From Ditylenchus dipsaci (taxonomy: Eukaryota; Nematoda; Chromadorea; Rhabditida; Anguinidae), in NCBI GenBank assembly GCA_004194705.1, contig SADC01000175.1:1-64000 (forward strand): a stretch of DNA of 64,000 nt, written 5' to 3'. The notes beneath the pieces are model-generated. The model was not told where the DNA came from and did not search any database. It saw nothing but the letters and a program-made list of their open reading frames with translations. Of the stretch, positions 11,651 through 23,028 are shown one piece after another. The position numbers were made by a program, and so were the translations under genes. Position 1 is the stretch's first letter; the number at the start of each line of letters is the position of its first letter.

Positions 11651-12110
11651 AAAGCGTCAAAAGCATAGATAACAGGCAGAAAAAGCGGCAAACCAGGTAA
11701 ATCAGCGGTAAAATAATTTAAAAAAAGTTGCGGCAGAAAAAAGCGAAGTCGCGGCAGGAAAAAGTAAATTTACGGCAAAATAAAGTAAATTTGCGGCAAA
11801 AAAAAGTAAATTTACGGCAAAATAAAATAAATTCGCGGCAAAAAAAAGTAAATTAGCGAAAAACAAATTAGCGGCAAAAAAAAGTATTTCTGCGTCAACA
11901 AAAAGTATTTCTGCGACAAAAATAAGTATTTCTATGGCAAATTTTTTACGGCAGAAAAAAGTATTTTTACGGCAAGAAAAAGGTTTGCCCATATTTGATT
12001 AGGGGGCAAAATTAAATACCACCCTTCATTTTATATCCAGTATCGCCAAAAAAATTTATCGTCATTATATGATTTGGTTCGCTAAAAAGCTGAAATGTGC
12101 AACGTAAAAT

Positions 12111-12437
12111 ATGGGTACAATTCTGGTATACCCCCAGCACTCGATTCTGGTATACCCAACACTTTACCCCACAATTGAAAACTGAGGATGTTAGCTACAC
12201 GATGGTGTAAAAATTTCTTGGTTTAGTTCACAAAAATGTATACCTTTTAATTAAAATTGAATTGAATCTTTCGAGTGAAAATTGAACGCTCAAAAATGAT
12301 TCAATTCTATTTCAATTAAAAGATGTGCATTTTTGTGAACTAAACTAAGAAATTGTTACACCATCGTGTAGCTAACATCCTCAGCTTTCAATTGTGAGGT
12401 AAAGTGCTGGGGGTATACCAGAATTTAGCCAAAATAT
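12111..12437. mobile_element. Hairpin MITE-like element, GGTATACC ends
   Basis: A palindrome of about 330 bp whose arms read 'acaattctggtatacccc' outward and 'gtagctaacatcctcagc' inward, around an AT-rich centre. Relatives lie at 46775-47125 (full), 26860-27125 (rearranged) and 29625-29700 (part). It is non-coding. Confidence 0.7.
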
Positions 12438-12738
12438 GAAATGTTCCACAAAAACTCAAATATTTCAAAGTTTTCAAATTAACTTTTTATATTTTTTCAG
12501 GTTCATTTGAAGACGTTTTCCTATAATTTTTGAAAATTGGCAACATCAAAGCGCCGGCGCTCCGTCAGCGGAGGCGGCGAAATTTTAAAAACGCCGGCGA
12601 AGGCGGGTATCTTTTTTGGGAAATGCGCAAGTATGGTTGCGATTTTGTGATAAAATCTCTATATAGTTTTGGACTATGTTTGTCTGTCATTCCGTTACGT
12701 TTTTTATTAATCAACTTTTTCGGCGGTTTTTTACACAA

Positions 12739-13275
12739 AGTCAAAAAAACTCAACGTTAAGCCGTAGATAAACTACTAAGCTACATATTGAGCTATTGAA
12801 CGGTTCAATTCATCAATTATTCAGTGACGAGTATCATTTATGCTCGAGGTCATGAGTTTTTTAAGTAAAAATTGCACTTTTGGCATGTTTGTTATTATTT
12901 TTCAAAATTCGGTACCAAGTCGAGAAAACTCAACGTGGCGTCGTAGATAAACTTCTTAGCTACATTTTACGTTTCATAACGGCTTGATTTAACTCTTTCG
13001 TCGAGACAAGTATCAATTTCAAGCCTCAAAGTCATAAGGTTTTCATGAAAAATTTCACCTTTTGTGCACAATCTTCAATTTTATTTGAACTTTTCATTTA
13101 CCAAATCATGAAAAGCTCAACGTTAAGGTGTGAAGCAACTTCTTAGATTCCTTTTTAGCTTTCTCAACGTTCTAATGCAGCGGTTTCTTTGAGACGAACA
13201 TCAGTTTTAAGTTTCAAAGTAAGCGGTTGCACTTTTTGGGGCTTCTTTCGAATCTCTTTCCGTGCTCGAGTTTTG
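12739..13275. repeat. Diverged tandem repeat, three units of about 180 bp
   Basis: Three head-to-tail units start near 12739, 12918 and 13106. Each carries 'aaaactcaacgttaag' or a relative, then 'taaacttcttagctac', then 'gacgagtatcaattt', then 'aaaatttcaccttttg'. The units are well diverged, so the array is old. No open frame is conserved. Confidence 0.7.
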
Positions 13276-13279
13276 TAAA

Positions 13280-14600
13280 TTTGTTATTACGGTTATTTTA
13301 GTGGCCCTTACTAAAAAATGGCCTTTAAGGTGTAGTGTTAATGCTTAGTCGTTTATAAATTGTTTGAGTAATGCTTTACCACGAACTAGATAATATAAAA
13401 ATATTCACGTTGAGCACCTAGCATCCACATGATTTTTCTACTTTTACGTGGGGTTCGCCTACCTAAAAAAACTAAAAGTTACAATCTGATTTAGCATCCG
13501 CAAACAGACTCCTCATTGTGCTTGAGGCCTTAGGCATTTTGAAATTCGACCATTTGCCTGTTTTGGCATGTTTTGGTCACTGGAGCTGGGCAAAAAGAGC
13601 CTCTAAATGCATTTTTGTTCAAGAGTCTTGCTCGGAATTATGTCTAAGGTAAGTGAGTGCGCACATCTCTAACCATCTCTAACCACCTCGAAATCTCATC
13701 CCTGTTAAAGATACGCAAGTCACACTCCATATTCGCTGCTACACTTATAATGTAATCAGTAAAATGGCAAGATTGACGTTAGATGGGTTGATTCTAGAGT
13801 TGGTATTTTCCCGGGAAATTTCCCGGGAATTTTCCCATTTACCAACCTAGTTGATTCTTTATAAAAAAATAAAAAAATAACAAAAACTTCAATCAACTGA
13901 AAGCATAAAAAGAAAAGTCCACTAAATTCGGCGGATGTAATTGAGTTTCGTAGTTTTTAAAAAAAAAATTCAGACCCTTTTCAAAATAAAAAATATCACG
14001 TCTAAAACTGCAATAAACACAAGTAAAAAATTACAGGTCAAACTAGTTTTCCATTTTTGATTAGGAAACAGAAACGGCCATGTACGACCATGCGACCAGC
14101 ATATTTCTTCAATCCTCTAAAAAAATTGATGAAGACCCCATCAGCTGACTCTGATTCAGAACTGCGCAAAAAGTAATGAAAAATTTTCGAGTTCATCCTA
14201 ACATATGCTATATACTTGAACATAAAAACAGCGTGATAAATTATGATTTTAAGGGAGGAACCCTGACTATGACCTGGGACTTTTTTTATGATTTTTTTTT
14301 TCTGCGCGTATTATTGTAGAGCGTCCCAAATCCCATGTGAATTTGGCTCCCCACCTCTGTAAGTAAATAAAAATTTTAGGAATGACCCATGGCCCAGGGG
14401 TCAGCTATAAAAATCATGATATGATGGGTGTCAGGGTGTTTTCATAACTTTGAGTGACCCTGTACCACGTTTTGTGCACCTTCAGAGCTGGGGAGCCAGA
14501 TTTGTCAGGAACTTGCGATATGCATTTTGCCAAAAACTATTACAAGCTCAAGGCTTTCTCTTTTTCATTCTAGCTTCATCGCTTGAGCCGATAAAGCTGT
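13280..14600. other. No gene; parts of two repeat families
   Basis: 13555-13690 is a partial copy of the family also at 17085, 40555 and 52035 ('caagagtcttgctcgg', 'aattatgtctaagg'). 13745-13855 is a small hairpin with a TTTCCCGGGAAA word flanked by 'agttggta' and 'taccaacct'. Nothing else is supported upstream of the kinase gene. Confidence 0.5.
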
Positions 14601-14620
14601 TTTCCTTCTTCTACAACGTA

Positions 14621-16150
14621 ATGGCCAGACCAACTGTGGATGATCGATGGGCTACAGATGTGCAAAATGGTCAAAAGGTGTTTGTGTTAAGCTCATAAAT
14701 AATTCTTTGCATTTTATTTATAGGTGTTAATCAAGATTGAAGGACTTCATTTCATTGCCAATGGGTCTTCAGCAATGTCTATTCGGGTCAGCAAGTATTG
14801 CACAGCAGAAAGCAGTGTTGTCAAAAGACGTGGTCCAAAAGTATCTTTTATTAAAATTCAATCACATTGCTGTCCTTCTTTTGTTTAGATCGAATCCCGC
14901 TCAAAGAGGTTGAAATATTGTCGCTGCTCAGAAGAAAGAATGTCCCAAATATTGTTCAGTTGCTCTATGTGTTTGAAAGCACAGATCATCCGGACAACAA
15001 GGTCTGTTTTTAAACGCTGCCCTCGTTATCGGTACAACATCACTTGCGTGTAGTGCTGCTATGGACTTGTCTTTGAGTGTATGCCGATGACACTTGACAA
15101 ACATGTAACGCGCCTGCGCAAGCAGAAGATCAAGATGAATTTGACTGATGTGAAGCTATACACTTGGCAGCTATTCAATGCACAATTTCATCTCGCTCGA
15201 GTATGCCTCTTCAATTCTTTTCTTTTTGTGAGCTGAAATTCCATAAAATGCAGATTTCTATTTGCCATCGTGACATCAAACCTCCAACATTCTCATTGAT
15301 CCTGGAAGTGGACTACTGAAGTTGGCAGATTTCGGATCTTCTAAGGTATTTTCTATAATTTAAGTGATTCGGTCGCACCTGCCTTGATCCGGAGTGGTTT
15401 TGCGGAGAACATTGATTCTTCTAACTCAGTTACTCTTCTTTTGGTAATTTCCATTTCCAGGTAATGACGAGGGGCTGCAGAAGCACCTCATACCAAGTTA
15501 CTCGCTACTATCGTCCTCCCGAATTATTGCTTGGAGCCGAAGAATATGGTCCTGAAGTCGGTAAGTAGTAATTTGCCCAGTTGCCTTTAGATTCACTGTA
15601 CCTTTGAAAAGATGTCTGGTCTTGTGGATGTGTCTTTGGTGAACTGCTTCGCGGCCATCTTCTCATGCAGGGACGTAGCACTTCTAAGCAATTTCTGGTA
15701 ACTTCGCGAGTCAAACGTTGTTGATGTATTTTTTCTGCTATAGATGATAGTGGAACGCCTTGGTCTTCCTAACTCTGAAGATTATTCTGCTATGAAGTGT
15801 CAACCTGAGTTCCATGATATTAGCAAGGTTTCGAGTTTTCGTTTATTCCTTCCCTGATCAGTTAAATAATATTTAGATTCGCATAGTTGACAACAAGTTC
15901 GTGATCTGCTGCCAGGCGCCCCACAAGAGCTATTCGATTGATTAACCGCATTCTTGTCTACAATCCAGATCAACGCCTCAGTGGCAGTGTGTTACTGGCA
16001 GATCCATTCCTTCGAAGAGATATTTTCGTCCAGAGCTATGCGGTCAGACGGGCAGCCTATTCGGCTCTTTACTAACGACGTTGGTTTAAAAACTTTTTTG
16101 TTTTGCTAAACATTTTACACATTTAGACAATCGGCAGCAGTGAAACGTAA
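14621..16150 (+). CDS. Divergent GSK3-family protein kinase
   Basis: Exons: 14621-14677, 14724-14840, 14889-15001, 15054-15200, 15254-15345, 15461-15560, 15612-15697, 15744-15827, 15877-16042 and 16127-16150. Visible kinase landmarks are the VVKRR lysine region, the HRDIKP catalytic loop, ADFGSSK, the activation segment SYQVTRYYRPPELL (the Tyr and CMGC pattern of GSK3), DVWSCGCVFGELL, and LINRILVYNPDQRL. The glycine loop is degenerate (IANGSSAM). Nematodes have sperm GSK3-like kinases, and the MSP gene lies 4.4 kb away, so a sperm role is plausible but inferred. As read the frame breaks at about 14840/14889, 15284 (HRDIKPP), 15898 and 15922; each needs one base restored, mostly in a short homopolymer, so sequencing error is likely. 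The gene may instead end without the last splice, at TAA 16073. The last exon is supported by a duplicated copy at 24336. Confidence 0.8.
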
Positions 16151-16256
16151 AGGGTCACCATCCACGTGCGTCATGAAAACCGTCCGGTAGCTCTCAGTAA
16201 TCAATCATCAATATCTATATTTTTGTGTTTGAATATCATAAATGTTGTTTTCATGT

Positions 16257-16262
16257 AATAAA
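16257..16262 (+). terminator. Poly(A) signal of the GSK3-like gene
   Basis: AATAAA about 110 nt downstream of the stop at 16148. The surrounding 3' UTR is repeated at 24336-24490. Confidence 0.6.
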
Positions 16263-16546
16263 ATGATAATTAATGAATTTTTAACGCTTTTTGTTGAGTT
16301 AACGCTTTGGGAACTGGCGGAAACAAGTGTATGCTCTGGTATAGAATTTCGTTCTTAACAAATCTGGAAAGCAGAATTTTCGTGACTCCGAGTAGAAGTG
16401 GGAGAAACAGCTATTTAAATTTGGACCAAAAAAAGCGAGTACATTAGATTTTCAAATCGACTATCATTTTCAAATTCCTCTCGAGATTCCTTTCCACTGT
16501 CTACGAGTGAGTTGAGTGTTTAAATGATGTGGATGAGAAAGTCGAT

Positions 16547-16975
16547 TACAGTCGACTCTCCCAATAACAAACCCCCAAAAAGTTCGTTCCCACCTTTGGT
16601 CCGACACTTTTTTTAGCCTGATTTTTTAAATTTTTTCCTAGTTCTCTTTTGACAGTCTGGTCCCAAATATCGTAAGGATTCCGATTTCACCGATCGATTT
16701 TCAGAAGTCCAAAATTTTTTCCTCTAAAAAGGCGAAAACTCGGTTTAAGTACGGCTTTTTCAAAAATCCCTGTCCTTAAATTGAATTTTTGCTTTTTAGA
16801 GAAAAAAAATTGTGGATTTCTGAAAAACGATCGGTAAAATCGGAATCCTTACGATATTTGGGACCAGACTGTCAAAAGAGAACTAGGAAAAAATTTAAAA
16901 AATCAGGCTAAAAAAAGTGTCGGACCCAAGGTGGGAACGAACTTTTTGGGGTTCGTTATTGGAGAGTCGACTGTA
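16547..16975. mobile_element. CAGTC-family palindrome at TA
   Basis: TACAGTCGACTCTCC at the left and GGAGAGTCGACTGTA at the right bound a near-complete palindrome. The word here is AATAACAAACCCC/GGGGTTCGTTATT, unlike the words of other CAGTC copies. The inner arms share 'tcgtaaggattccgattt'. It is non-coding. Confidence 0.75.
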
Positions 16976-17084
16976 TGAGAAAAATTTAATTGGTAATCAA
17001 TATCATTTAACGTAATTTGACGGACAGGCGAAATTAAAATAAGAAAAATAGACCCTACTGGCGAATAACACCACCCCCCCCCTG

Positions 17085-17330
17085 CATTTTTAATCAAGAG
17101 TCTTGCTCGGAATTATGTCTTAGATAAGTGAGTGCGCGCATCTCTAACCCACCAAGCCCCTTGCGCCCCCTTCGGGGCGCAGGGGGCTTGGTTGCTTGGG
17201 GTTGAGATGCGCACACCCACATACCTTAGACGCAAATCACTCGTAAGTTACTCTGGATGCATAAAATGTATGCATACCAGAGTTTCTTTATGCGGTAGTC
17301 CCCAGTCAACAAAACTATGTTCAAATTCCA
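17085..17330. repeat. Interspersed family with GGGGCGC central hairpin
   Basis: Blocks in order: 'caagagtcttgctcgg', 'agtgagtgcgcgcatctc', a GC-rich hairpin (aagccccttgcgcccc / ggggcgcagggggctt), 'gagatgcgcacacccac', 'ctctggatgcat', 'gcataccagagtttc'. Related copies are at 13555-13690 (part), 40555-40800 and 52035-52235. The central word differs between copies. Confidence 0.65.
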
Positions 17331-17532
17331 TCTTTTTGTGGTATCCAGGTACCCTTTAGGTTGGATTGCCTTGGGGACCAAGGCAAAAAGTCGAATTTTA
17401 GTCAAAAAAATTTTTTTTCTAAAAATCTATTTTTGTGTGGAAAAATGTCAGAAAATAACTTTTTTATCGTTTTAAGCATATAAAAATTACTTAGGAGTCA
17501 TTTAAACACTATTTTTTATAAGTGAAAAAACC

Positions 17533-18509
17533 GGGCGCCGGTCATTTGGTCCCCGGTCATTTGATCCCGGTCATTTGATCCCCGTCATTTGGTCCCCTGG
17601 TCATTTGGTCCCGGTTATTTGGTCCCAAAGCCGCCAGTTTGAATTTTTTTAAATGTTTTTCGTGTTGTCTTGAACGAAACCTATGTCGATCCAATTTTTG
17701 AGACTTGCAAATCGAAGTGGATGGAGTTTTGAATGGAGTTTTGAAGATTTCTTATATTATAAAAGGATTTACTAATAATTAAGGTCCGTTTCCGTAAAGT
17801 CATCTTAAATAGTTGGAAAAAAAACAAAAAATAGACTACCCACTACGATCCCAAAATGAGTGAAATACATACATACTCAAATGAATGTGACCGGGAATGT
17901 CAACGCTTTAAAAAAAGTGGACAATGACCTGGAAAAGTATGAACCCCATGCAAATGTCAGGTTAATCGGTCATCCATTAGAACTGAGGTTAAATTATATA
18001 AAATTAAATGATAGGAGTTTTTCACATGGAAAAAGATTAAATAAAATTTTTTATTACGAAGAGAGTTGACTGTATTCACCCACATCCAGGTTGAATTAAG
18101 ACCATTGAGGATAAATCTGAACCATTGGTAGTGGATCCCGACTATTGAAAGTGGTTAGGACCACTAAAAGTCAATCTGAACCATTGAGGGTGGACTTGAA
18201 CCACTGAGGGTGGATCTGGATCATTGAACATGAATGGGGTATCACCAAGTGGTCTTCAGTATTCCTTCCCCTCCCATATAGTCTTAAATATTTCTTTCTA
18301 AATCCATAATTTTTCAATTTCGATTCCACAGGTGAATGAGACCTATTCGGGATAATACATGGTAGAAAAAAATTCTTTGCTATAGCCAGGATTCGAACCT
18401 GTTCGAACATTTTAAATTGGCGGCTTTTGGGGACCAAATGACCGGGGACCAAATGACCAGGGGATCAAATGACCGGGATCAAATGACGGGGACCAAATGA
18501 CCTAATGCC
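17533..18509. mobile_element. Foldback element, GGTCATTTGGTCCC word, copy A
   Basis: The ends are tandem arrays of GGTCATTTGGTCCC (17540-17630) and its complement (18425-18505). The unique subterminal sequences differ at the two ends and match, inverted, the full-length copy at 61400-62449. No open frame is shared by the copies, so it is non-autonomous. Near 18385 there is a tRNA-like phrase 'ggattcgaacctg', also present in copy B. Confidence 0.75.
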
Positions 18510-18664
18510 GAATAATGCCTAATGCCCTATTCCATTTCATAAAAAGTTTTTTTTTAACTTTTTGAAGTTTTTTTTGCAGTTGTTTAAAAAATTAATTTTT
18601 TTCATTATTTCCGAGTAAAAAGGGTAGGCTAAAAAAAGACACTGAGTGAATAAAAAGAATAGTC

Positions 18665-19035
18665 CCTTGCTACAAGGCATTTAAAAGACCATTGCCGCCG
18701 CTGAAAACGAAGAATTTCAAATGTTTGAATGCGCGCGGGACACTTTTTTTACTTCGATAATTTTCGGCACAATGTTTTCGAATGTGTCATTGCTATCGAA
18801 ATGAAGATAATTAGCCTAAAATAGTTCGACTATGCACATGTGACTAAGTAGTGTAGGGGTAAAGCGGTGACGTGTGGTCATCGTTGTTAGTGGGTCGATT
18901 TCCAGTGCCGGCTCTGCTTTTTAATGATCTAATTATAACTTTACTGAAAAAACAATTCTGAATATTTTAGGAATAAAAAAGTGTCCCGCGCGAATTCAAA
19001 CATTTGAAATTCTCGTTGTCGGCAACGGCAATAAT
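18665..19035. mobile_element. MITE with 60-bp arms and tRNA-like insert
   Basis: The arms share 'gaatttcaaatgtttgaa' and 'cgcgcgggacactttttt' (left near 18710-18750, right near 18972-19015). Inside, 18848-18915 has AGTGTAGGGGTAAAGCGG, like a tRNA D arm, and GGGTCGATTTCC, like a B box. The element could be a tRNA-derived sequence captured between inverted arms. It is non-coding. Confidence 0.55.
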
Positions 19036-19221
19036 CCTTAATAGATTTGTTTTTAATCGAGATGGACACAATCGGTCTTGAGTTAAAATTTTCCGTGCTC
19101 GTTAATTCCTCTACCATTACCACAAATTTTTTACAGCTGCAGTCACAACGGATAAAGTAGAAAGAGGAAAGAGCTACAGAAGAACAGAAAATTAACAGAC
19201 AGAACATTACTCCGCACATCT

Positions 19222-19227
19222 TTTATT
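19222..19227 (-). terminator. Poly(A) signal of the membrane-protein gene
   Basis: AATAAA on the minus strand, about 100 nt after the stop codon at 19331-19329. Confidence 0.55.
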
Positions 19228-19328
19228 CAGACACAATTACTTAGGTTACACAAGAGCGCTGATCAATTTACACATCACAAGGAATATAGGAGAAACGCTT
19301 GATTTGGCCATCAATGTTGGATGCTAGC

Positions 19329-20364
19329 TTATTTGAGACCATTGCAGATGACCAGAGGCTCGCGAACGCTAGTCTTAAATATCATAATTAGAAAAAGTAA
19401 TAACCCACCATTTTTTACCTTAACCAACACGTCTTCAGCACCTTTCGGAGTGACAGCATCGGCCTGAGCGAAAAAATCAACGTTAAGCAGCAGACTATGA
19501 AACTAACAGACCTTAGTTTGCCCAGGGCTTGAACACGCAGACTTAGTTCCCGAGTTGATTGGAGAGAGCCCGAAGGGAGGAGACGAAGCCCGATAGATTT
19601 TGTGATTCGGGGAACTGACTTTGATCGTGCTCTGCTCAATCTTTGAATTAGTGATGCCTATCAGACTCGGTGTGTCAGGAAACGCGTATTTCGACTTCTT
19701 CGGATCCACTAACTCGCCCACGACGTCATCATTGACTGAAAACAGAAGGCAAACAATTACACTGAGAATCAAAACAGGACATACCAAGAGGAACAGTCAT
19801 GGATTCTTTGTACTTTTCAGCAGTATCGGAATTCAATTCGACAACAGAGACCACAACTGGGGTATTTTGCACGTTGGAGTTCGGTTTCGGAGAAAGCTTT
19901 GCATCAGAGATTTCCAGAGCAGTAACCAATTCGTCGTCCGACGAGGCAGCACAAGAGACACCAGCAGATTTTTCGGCATTATTTGCTTCGATTAGCGGCA
20001 GAGAGGCTGGGCAAGTGTAGAAACCGTCGACTTGGCCATCGGAGTCTGCTCTAAAACAGGCGATTCAATTGGAAAGTCAAGGGGACAGTATTTTACTTAC
20101 TTTCTTTCGGCGACGAAAGTCCATTCAATCCGATGGTTTTCTGATCTTCCTGTCGCTTCGACTTCTGCTTCTTCGCGCATCCGATGAGATGGCTCACCAA
20201 GAAGATTAGAAGACATGCGATGCCGATCATATTTACTCTTGACACCAGACACGACAGAGCTTTCTGAAATTGAGAGCGATAAATATCAATTCCGATTAAG
20301 ATAAGCAAGCGCATAGCATAACAGCAACCACTCGAATGAATGAGAAACATGAAACTACGGCCAT
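19329..20364 (-). CDS. Single-pass membrane protein, 250 aa, unknown function
   Basis: Six exons join without a frame break: 20364-20359, 20263-20097, 20050-19785, 19735-19512, 19463-19419 and 19373-19329; all introns are GT-AG. The start is placed at ATGGCC before a GT donor, because this keeps the frame and puts a hydrophobic segment near the N-terminus: residues about 7-31 contain NMIGIACLLIFLVSHLIGC, followed by a strongly basic KKQKSKRQ stretch. That is the layout of a single-pass protein whose long C-terminal part is cytosolic. The remaining about 200 residues are Ser/Pro/Lys-rich and acidic, with no recognised domain. The gene is head-to-head with the MSP gene, 163 bp apart, so co-expression in the male germ line is possible. 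An alternative start is the internal Met of NMIGIA. I know of no family for it. Confidence 0.7.
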
Positions 20365-20527
20365 TTCCAGTCTTTGGAAATGAAAAGTCCTATAGATTCT
20401 TACAAGACAAATATTAAAAACTGAAGTTTGAAATTTAGGCCCTATATAAACGAAGTTTCCAGCCTTTATCATCAGTTTGGTCGTTTGCTTTGCTCGTCAA
20501 CAGTCGCTCTTCATCGCTCTCTGTAAA
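20365..20527. promoter_or_regulatory. Bidirectional promoter between membrane-protein gene and MSP
   Basis: Only 163 bp separate the two divergent ATGs. A TATATAA at 20443-20449 is about 80 nt upstream of the MSP start on the plus strand. No clear TATA box faces the minus-strand gene. Shared regulation is inferred from the spacing. Confidence 0.5.
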
Positions 20528-20956
20528 ATGGCTTCCGTTCCTCCAGGTGACATCAACACGCAGCCGAACTCGAAGGTGGTCTTCACGCTCCTTACGACGA
20601 CAAGCACACCTACCACATAAGGTTTGTTAATTTTTTACGATGTGACTTTATTTATCCGATTTATTTGGCAGATCATAAATGCGGGCGGTCGTCGTATCGG
20701 GTGGGCCATCAAGACTACGAACTCGAAGCGCCTTGGAGTGGATCCGCCATGTGGAGTGCTCGATCCTAAGGAATCTGTGCTGATGGCTGTGTCTTGCGAT
20801 TCGTTCGACTTTGGCTCTGAGGACACGCAGAATGATCGCATCACCGTCGAGTGGACCAACACGCCTGATGGAGCCGCCAAGCAGTTCCGTCGCGAATGGT
20901 TCCAGGGAGATGGCATGGTGCGTCGCAAGAATCTGCCCATCGAGTACAATCCTTAA
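20528..20956 (+). CDS. msp: Major sperm protein (MSP)
   Basis: MSP is the nematode-specific protein that polymerises to drive amoeboid sperm crawling and signals oocyte maturation. Exon 1 is 20528-20621 and exon 2 is 20672-20956, with a 50-nt GT-AG intron. Exon 2 is close to canonical MSP: it has [42 protein letters not shown] and ends [11 protein letters not shown]; total length is about 127 residues, as usual. Exon 1 starts [19 protein letters not shown] and then leaves frame: one A is missing before the [11 protein letters not shown] codons (near 20585), and a second A before the splice donor (near 20619). The rest is so conserved that sequencing error is more likely than decay. A TATA box lies upstream and AATAAA at 20991 downstream. 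Confidence 0.95.
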
Positions 20957-20990
20957 AATCATGCAATGTCTCCATGTGTTGTTGTTGTTG

Positions 20991-20996
20991 AATAAA
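20991..20996 (+). terminator. Poly(A) signal of the MSP gene
   Basis: AATAAA, 35 nt after the MSP stop codon. Confidence 0.7.
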
Positions 20997-21229
20997 AAAT
21001 GTTGTGATAATTGACATGGTTTCCTTAATTGTCCTTTTTACAGTTGCTTGATAGTCCATGGGATTAGGTATGATGAAGTGGTGTGCACTTGTCTTGTAAA
21101 AGAAAGTCTACAATGTTTACTGTAGCTTTTGGTACAAATGCTGCTCAAAATTGAAAATCTCTCGAATTTTAGTATCCTCATTAGTAGGCTAATCACATAT
21201 AATTAATATACACGAAAAGTTTTTTAGTT

Positions 21230-21492
21230 AAGGTACGTTCACATAAAAGTGTCGACCCAAGCGTTCTTTTGACGCGGGAAGAGCTGTACTTTTTTTTCTT
21301 GACAAAAACTTTTTTCTGTTTGTATCATTTTGTAGCTAAGATTCAGGGCTTCAAAATGAGGTATTGACAAGCCACATCTGAAATGAAAAATTGGGGTAAA
21401 AATGCTTAGGTTCGCACTCAGGTCGACACTCGGGTCGACACTCACAGAGTGTGGGCCTGAGTGTCGACACTCATTGTGAACGTGCCTTTAAG
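21230..21492. repeat. Foldback-like element, GTGTCGACACTC word
   Basis: The left end reads 'aaggtacgttcacataaaag' then GTGTCGACCC; the right end reads repeated GTGTCGACACTC then 'attgtgaacgtgcctttaa'. The word is repeated four times at the right. It is non-coding. Confidence 0.55.
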
Positions 21493-21706
21493 TAGGTGAC
21501 ACAAGCAAATTGCGATAAATTGATTGCGTTTTTCGCTGCTAATTTTTTTGCTTTTATATCCGAGCAATTGACAGCATGTTAGAAAACACCATCCTTGCGC
21601 TCAATAGATTGAGGTTGTCCACAGAATTTATTGGAAGTTTCAACCTTATGAAGGGATGTTTTTTTAACATGTAGATCAATTTTTTCGCGTGGATTGCTGT
21701 CCTACT

Positions 21707-22868
21707 GGTTATGCGTAAAGTGTGCGCCGTAATCTGTGCGCCAGTAATGTGTGCGCCAGTAAAGTGTGCGCCAGTAAAGTGTGCGCCAGTAATGTGTGCG
21801 CCAGTAATGTGTGCGCCAGTAATGTGTGCGCCTGTAATCTGTGCGCCGTAATCTGTGCGCCAGTAATGTGTGCGCCAGAATAGGTATGATCATGATACCT
21901 TCACAAAATGGTATCCTGAATACGTTCCTAACAGGTATCCATGTCCAGGTAGATGTGTATCGATAATAACTTGAGGGTAATACATTGGGGCTATGTATAT
22001 ATCTCCCCAACACGTATATCCTCAGGTGGTCCATGTACTATGGTGTTAATCCAGTTTTACTAGTTAGGATCTACTTTGAATGACCCAAGTCCACCTTTAA
22101 GGCCCTGATCTGCCCTCATGGATCTAGGTCTACCCTCAATGTTCTTGATCAGTCTCTAGGGAGCAACAGAACCTTTGGGCCCCACTCGCCAGAACCAAAG
22201 GGGTCCCAGTCATTTAAGTCTAATCTATGCAAAAAAATGTTCAATTTGAATTCGCGCCTTACTTATTTTTTCGCATAGATTAGACTTAAAATGACTGGGA
22301 CCCCTTTGGTTCTGGCGAGTGGGGCCCCGAAGGTTCTGGATAGCCGTCTCTAGTGGTCCTACATGTTATTGTGCCGGCCAAGGGTTGAAGCAATAAAAGC
22401 ACACTCCACATTGCAAGGGATGGGGGAACATATATAGATGTGCTGGATTCGGGATGTGATTGCTGTTTAGGGAAGGTACCAGCTGGTTTTCATACCCACC
22501 CTGAGACCAGTGCTTGCAATCCGCTTTGCCAGATCCGGAGCGAAAAATTCACCACGAAGGAGCCGTGAGCCAGATCCGGAGCGGAAAATTTTGCCTCCCG
22601 GAGCCGGGAGCCAGATCCGGAGCCGGAAATTTCGAAATGCCATTGATCAAATCGTATTCAAGATACCATTTTGTGAAGGTCATGATCATACCTATTCTGG
22701 CGCACACATTACTGGCGCACAGATTACGGCGCACAGATTACTGGCGCACACATTAGTGGCGCACACATTACTGGCGCACACATTACTGGCGCACACATTA
22801 CTGGCGCACACTTTACTGGCGCACACATTACTGGCGCACAGATTACGGCGCACACTTTACGCATAACC
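21707..22868. mobile_element. Foldback element, GTGCGCCAGTAAT word, perfect 8-bp duplication
   Basis: The ends GGTTATGCGTAAAGTG and its complement carry arrays of about eleven GTGCGCCAGTAAT-type units (21715-21893; 22694-22866), then a further inverted stretch 'aggtatgatcatgatacc'. The flanks gtcctact at 21699-21706 and 22869-22876 are identical. The 1,162-bp element encodes nothing recognisable. The 8-bp duplication suits hAT or P superfamilies, but the end lacks the usual hAT CA start. Confidence 0.85.
22164..22341. repeat. Hairpin with arms of about 74 bp
   Basis: Arms 22164-22235 and 22268-22341 are nearly perfect reverse complements ('ccactcgccagaacc', 'aggggtcccagtcattt', 'aagtctaatctatgc') around a spacer of about 30 nt. 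It lies inside the foldback at 21707-22868 and may be a nested MITE. Confidence 0.8.
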
Positions 22869-23028
22869 GTCCTACTTTAGAGGTGAGAGTAAAAACAACC
22901 GCTTAAAAGATGGACTTATTCCTCTTCTACATGATGCTTTCACAGAATTCAAAAAAATTGAGAGAATAGTTTCTGATTGAATACAATTCTTGCGCGTTTG
23001 TTAAATTAAAAGTCTGTTTCTGCACGCA

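Larger units (their letters stand above)
9408..12035. mobile_element. Large foldback, TTGCCGTAAAAATAC word
   Basis: The left array (9415-9595) has units 'ttgccgtaaaaatac' and 'ttgccgctaatttac'; the right array (11655-11990) has the same units inverted ('gtatttttacggcaa'). Both are bounded by 'gggcaaacctttttcttgcc' or its complement. The interior holds the duplicated segment 9593-10420 plus unassigned DNA. A half array of the same word stands at 32940-33050. No transposase was found. Confidence 0.6.

Noticed and set aside
19621..19995. A 124-residue plus-strand open frame
   Set aside because: It is antisense to exons 3 and 4 of the membrane-protein gene, which has a consistent splice structure on the minus strand.
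20635..20962. Minus-strand open frames of 104 residues
   Set aside because: They are antisense to MSP exon 2, whose sense translation is unmistakable.
21702..22034. A 110-residue open frame with an Arg-Arg-Thr-His-Tyr-Trp repeat
   Set aside because: It is a translation of the left word array of the foldback at 21707.
22510..22866. A 118-residue open frame ending in a repeated Leu-Ala-His-Thr motif
   Set aside because: It is the translation of the GTGCGCC array of the foldback at 21707-22868.
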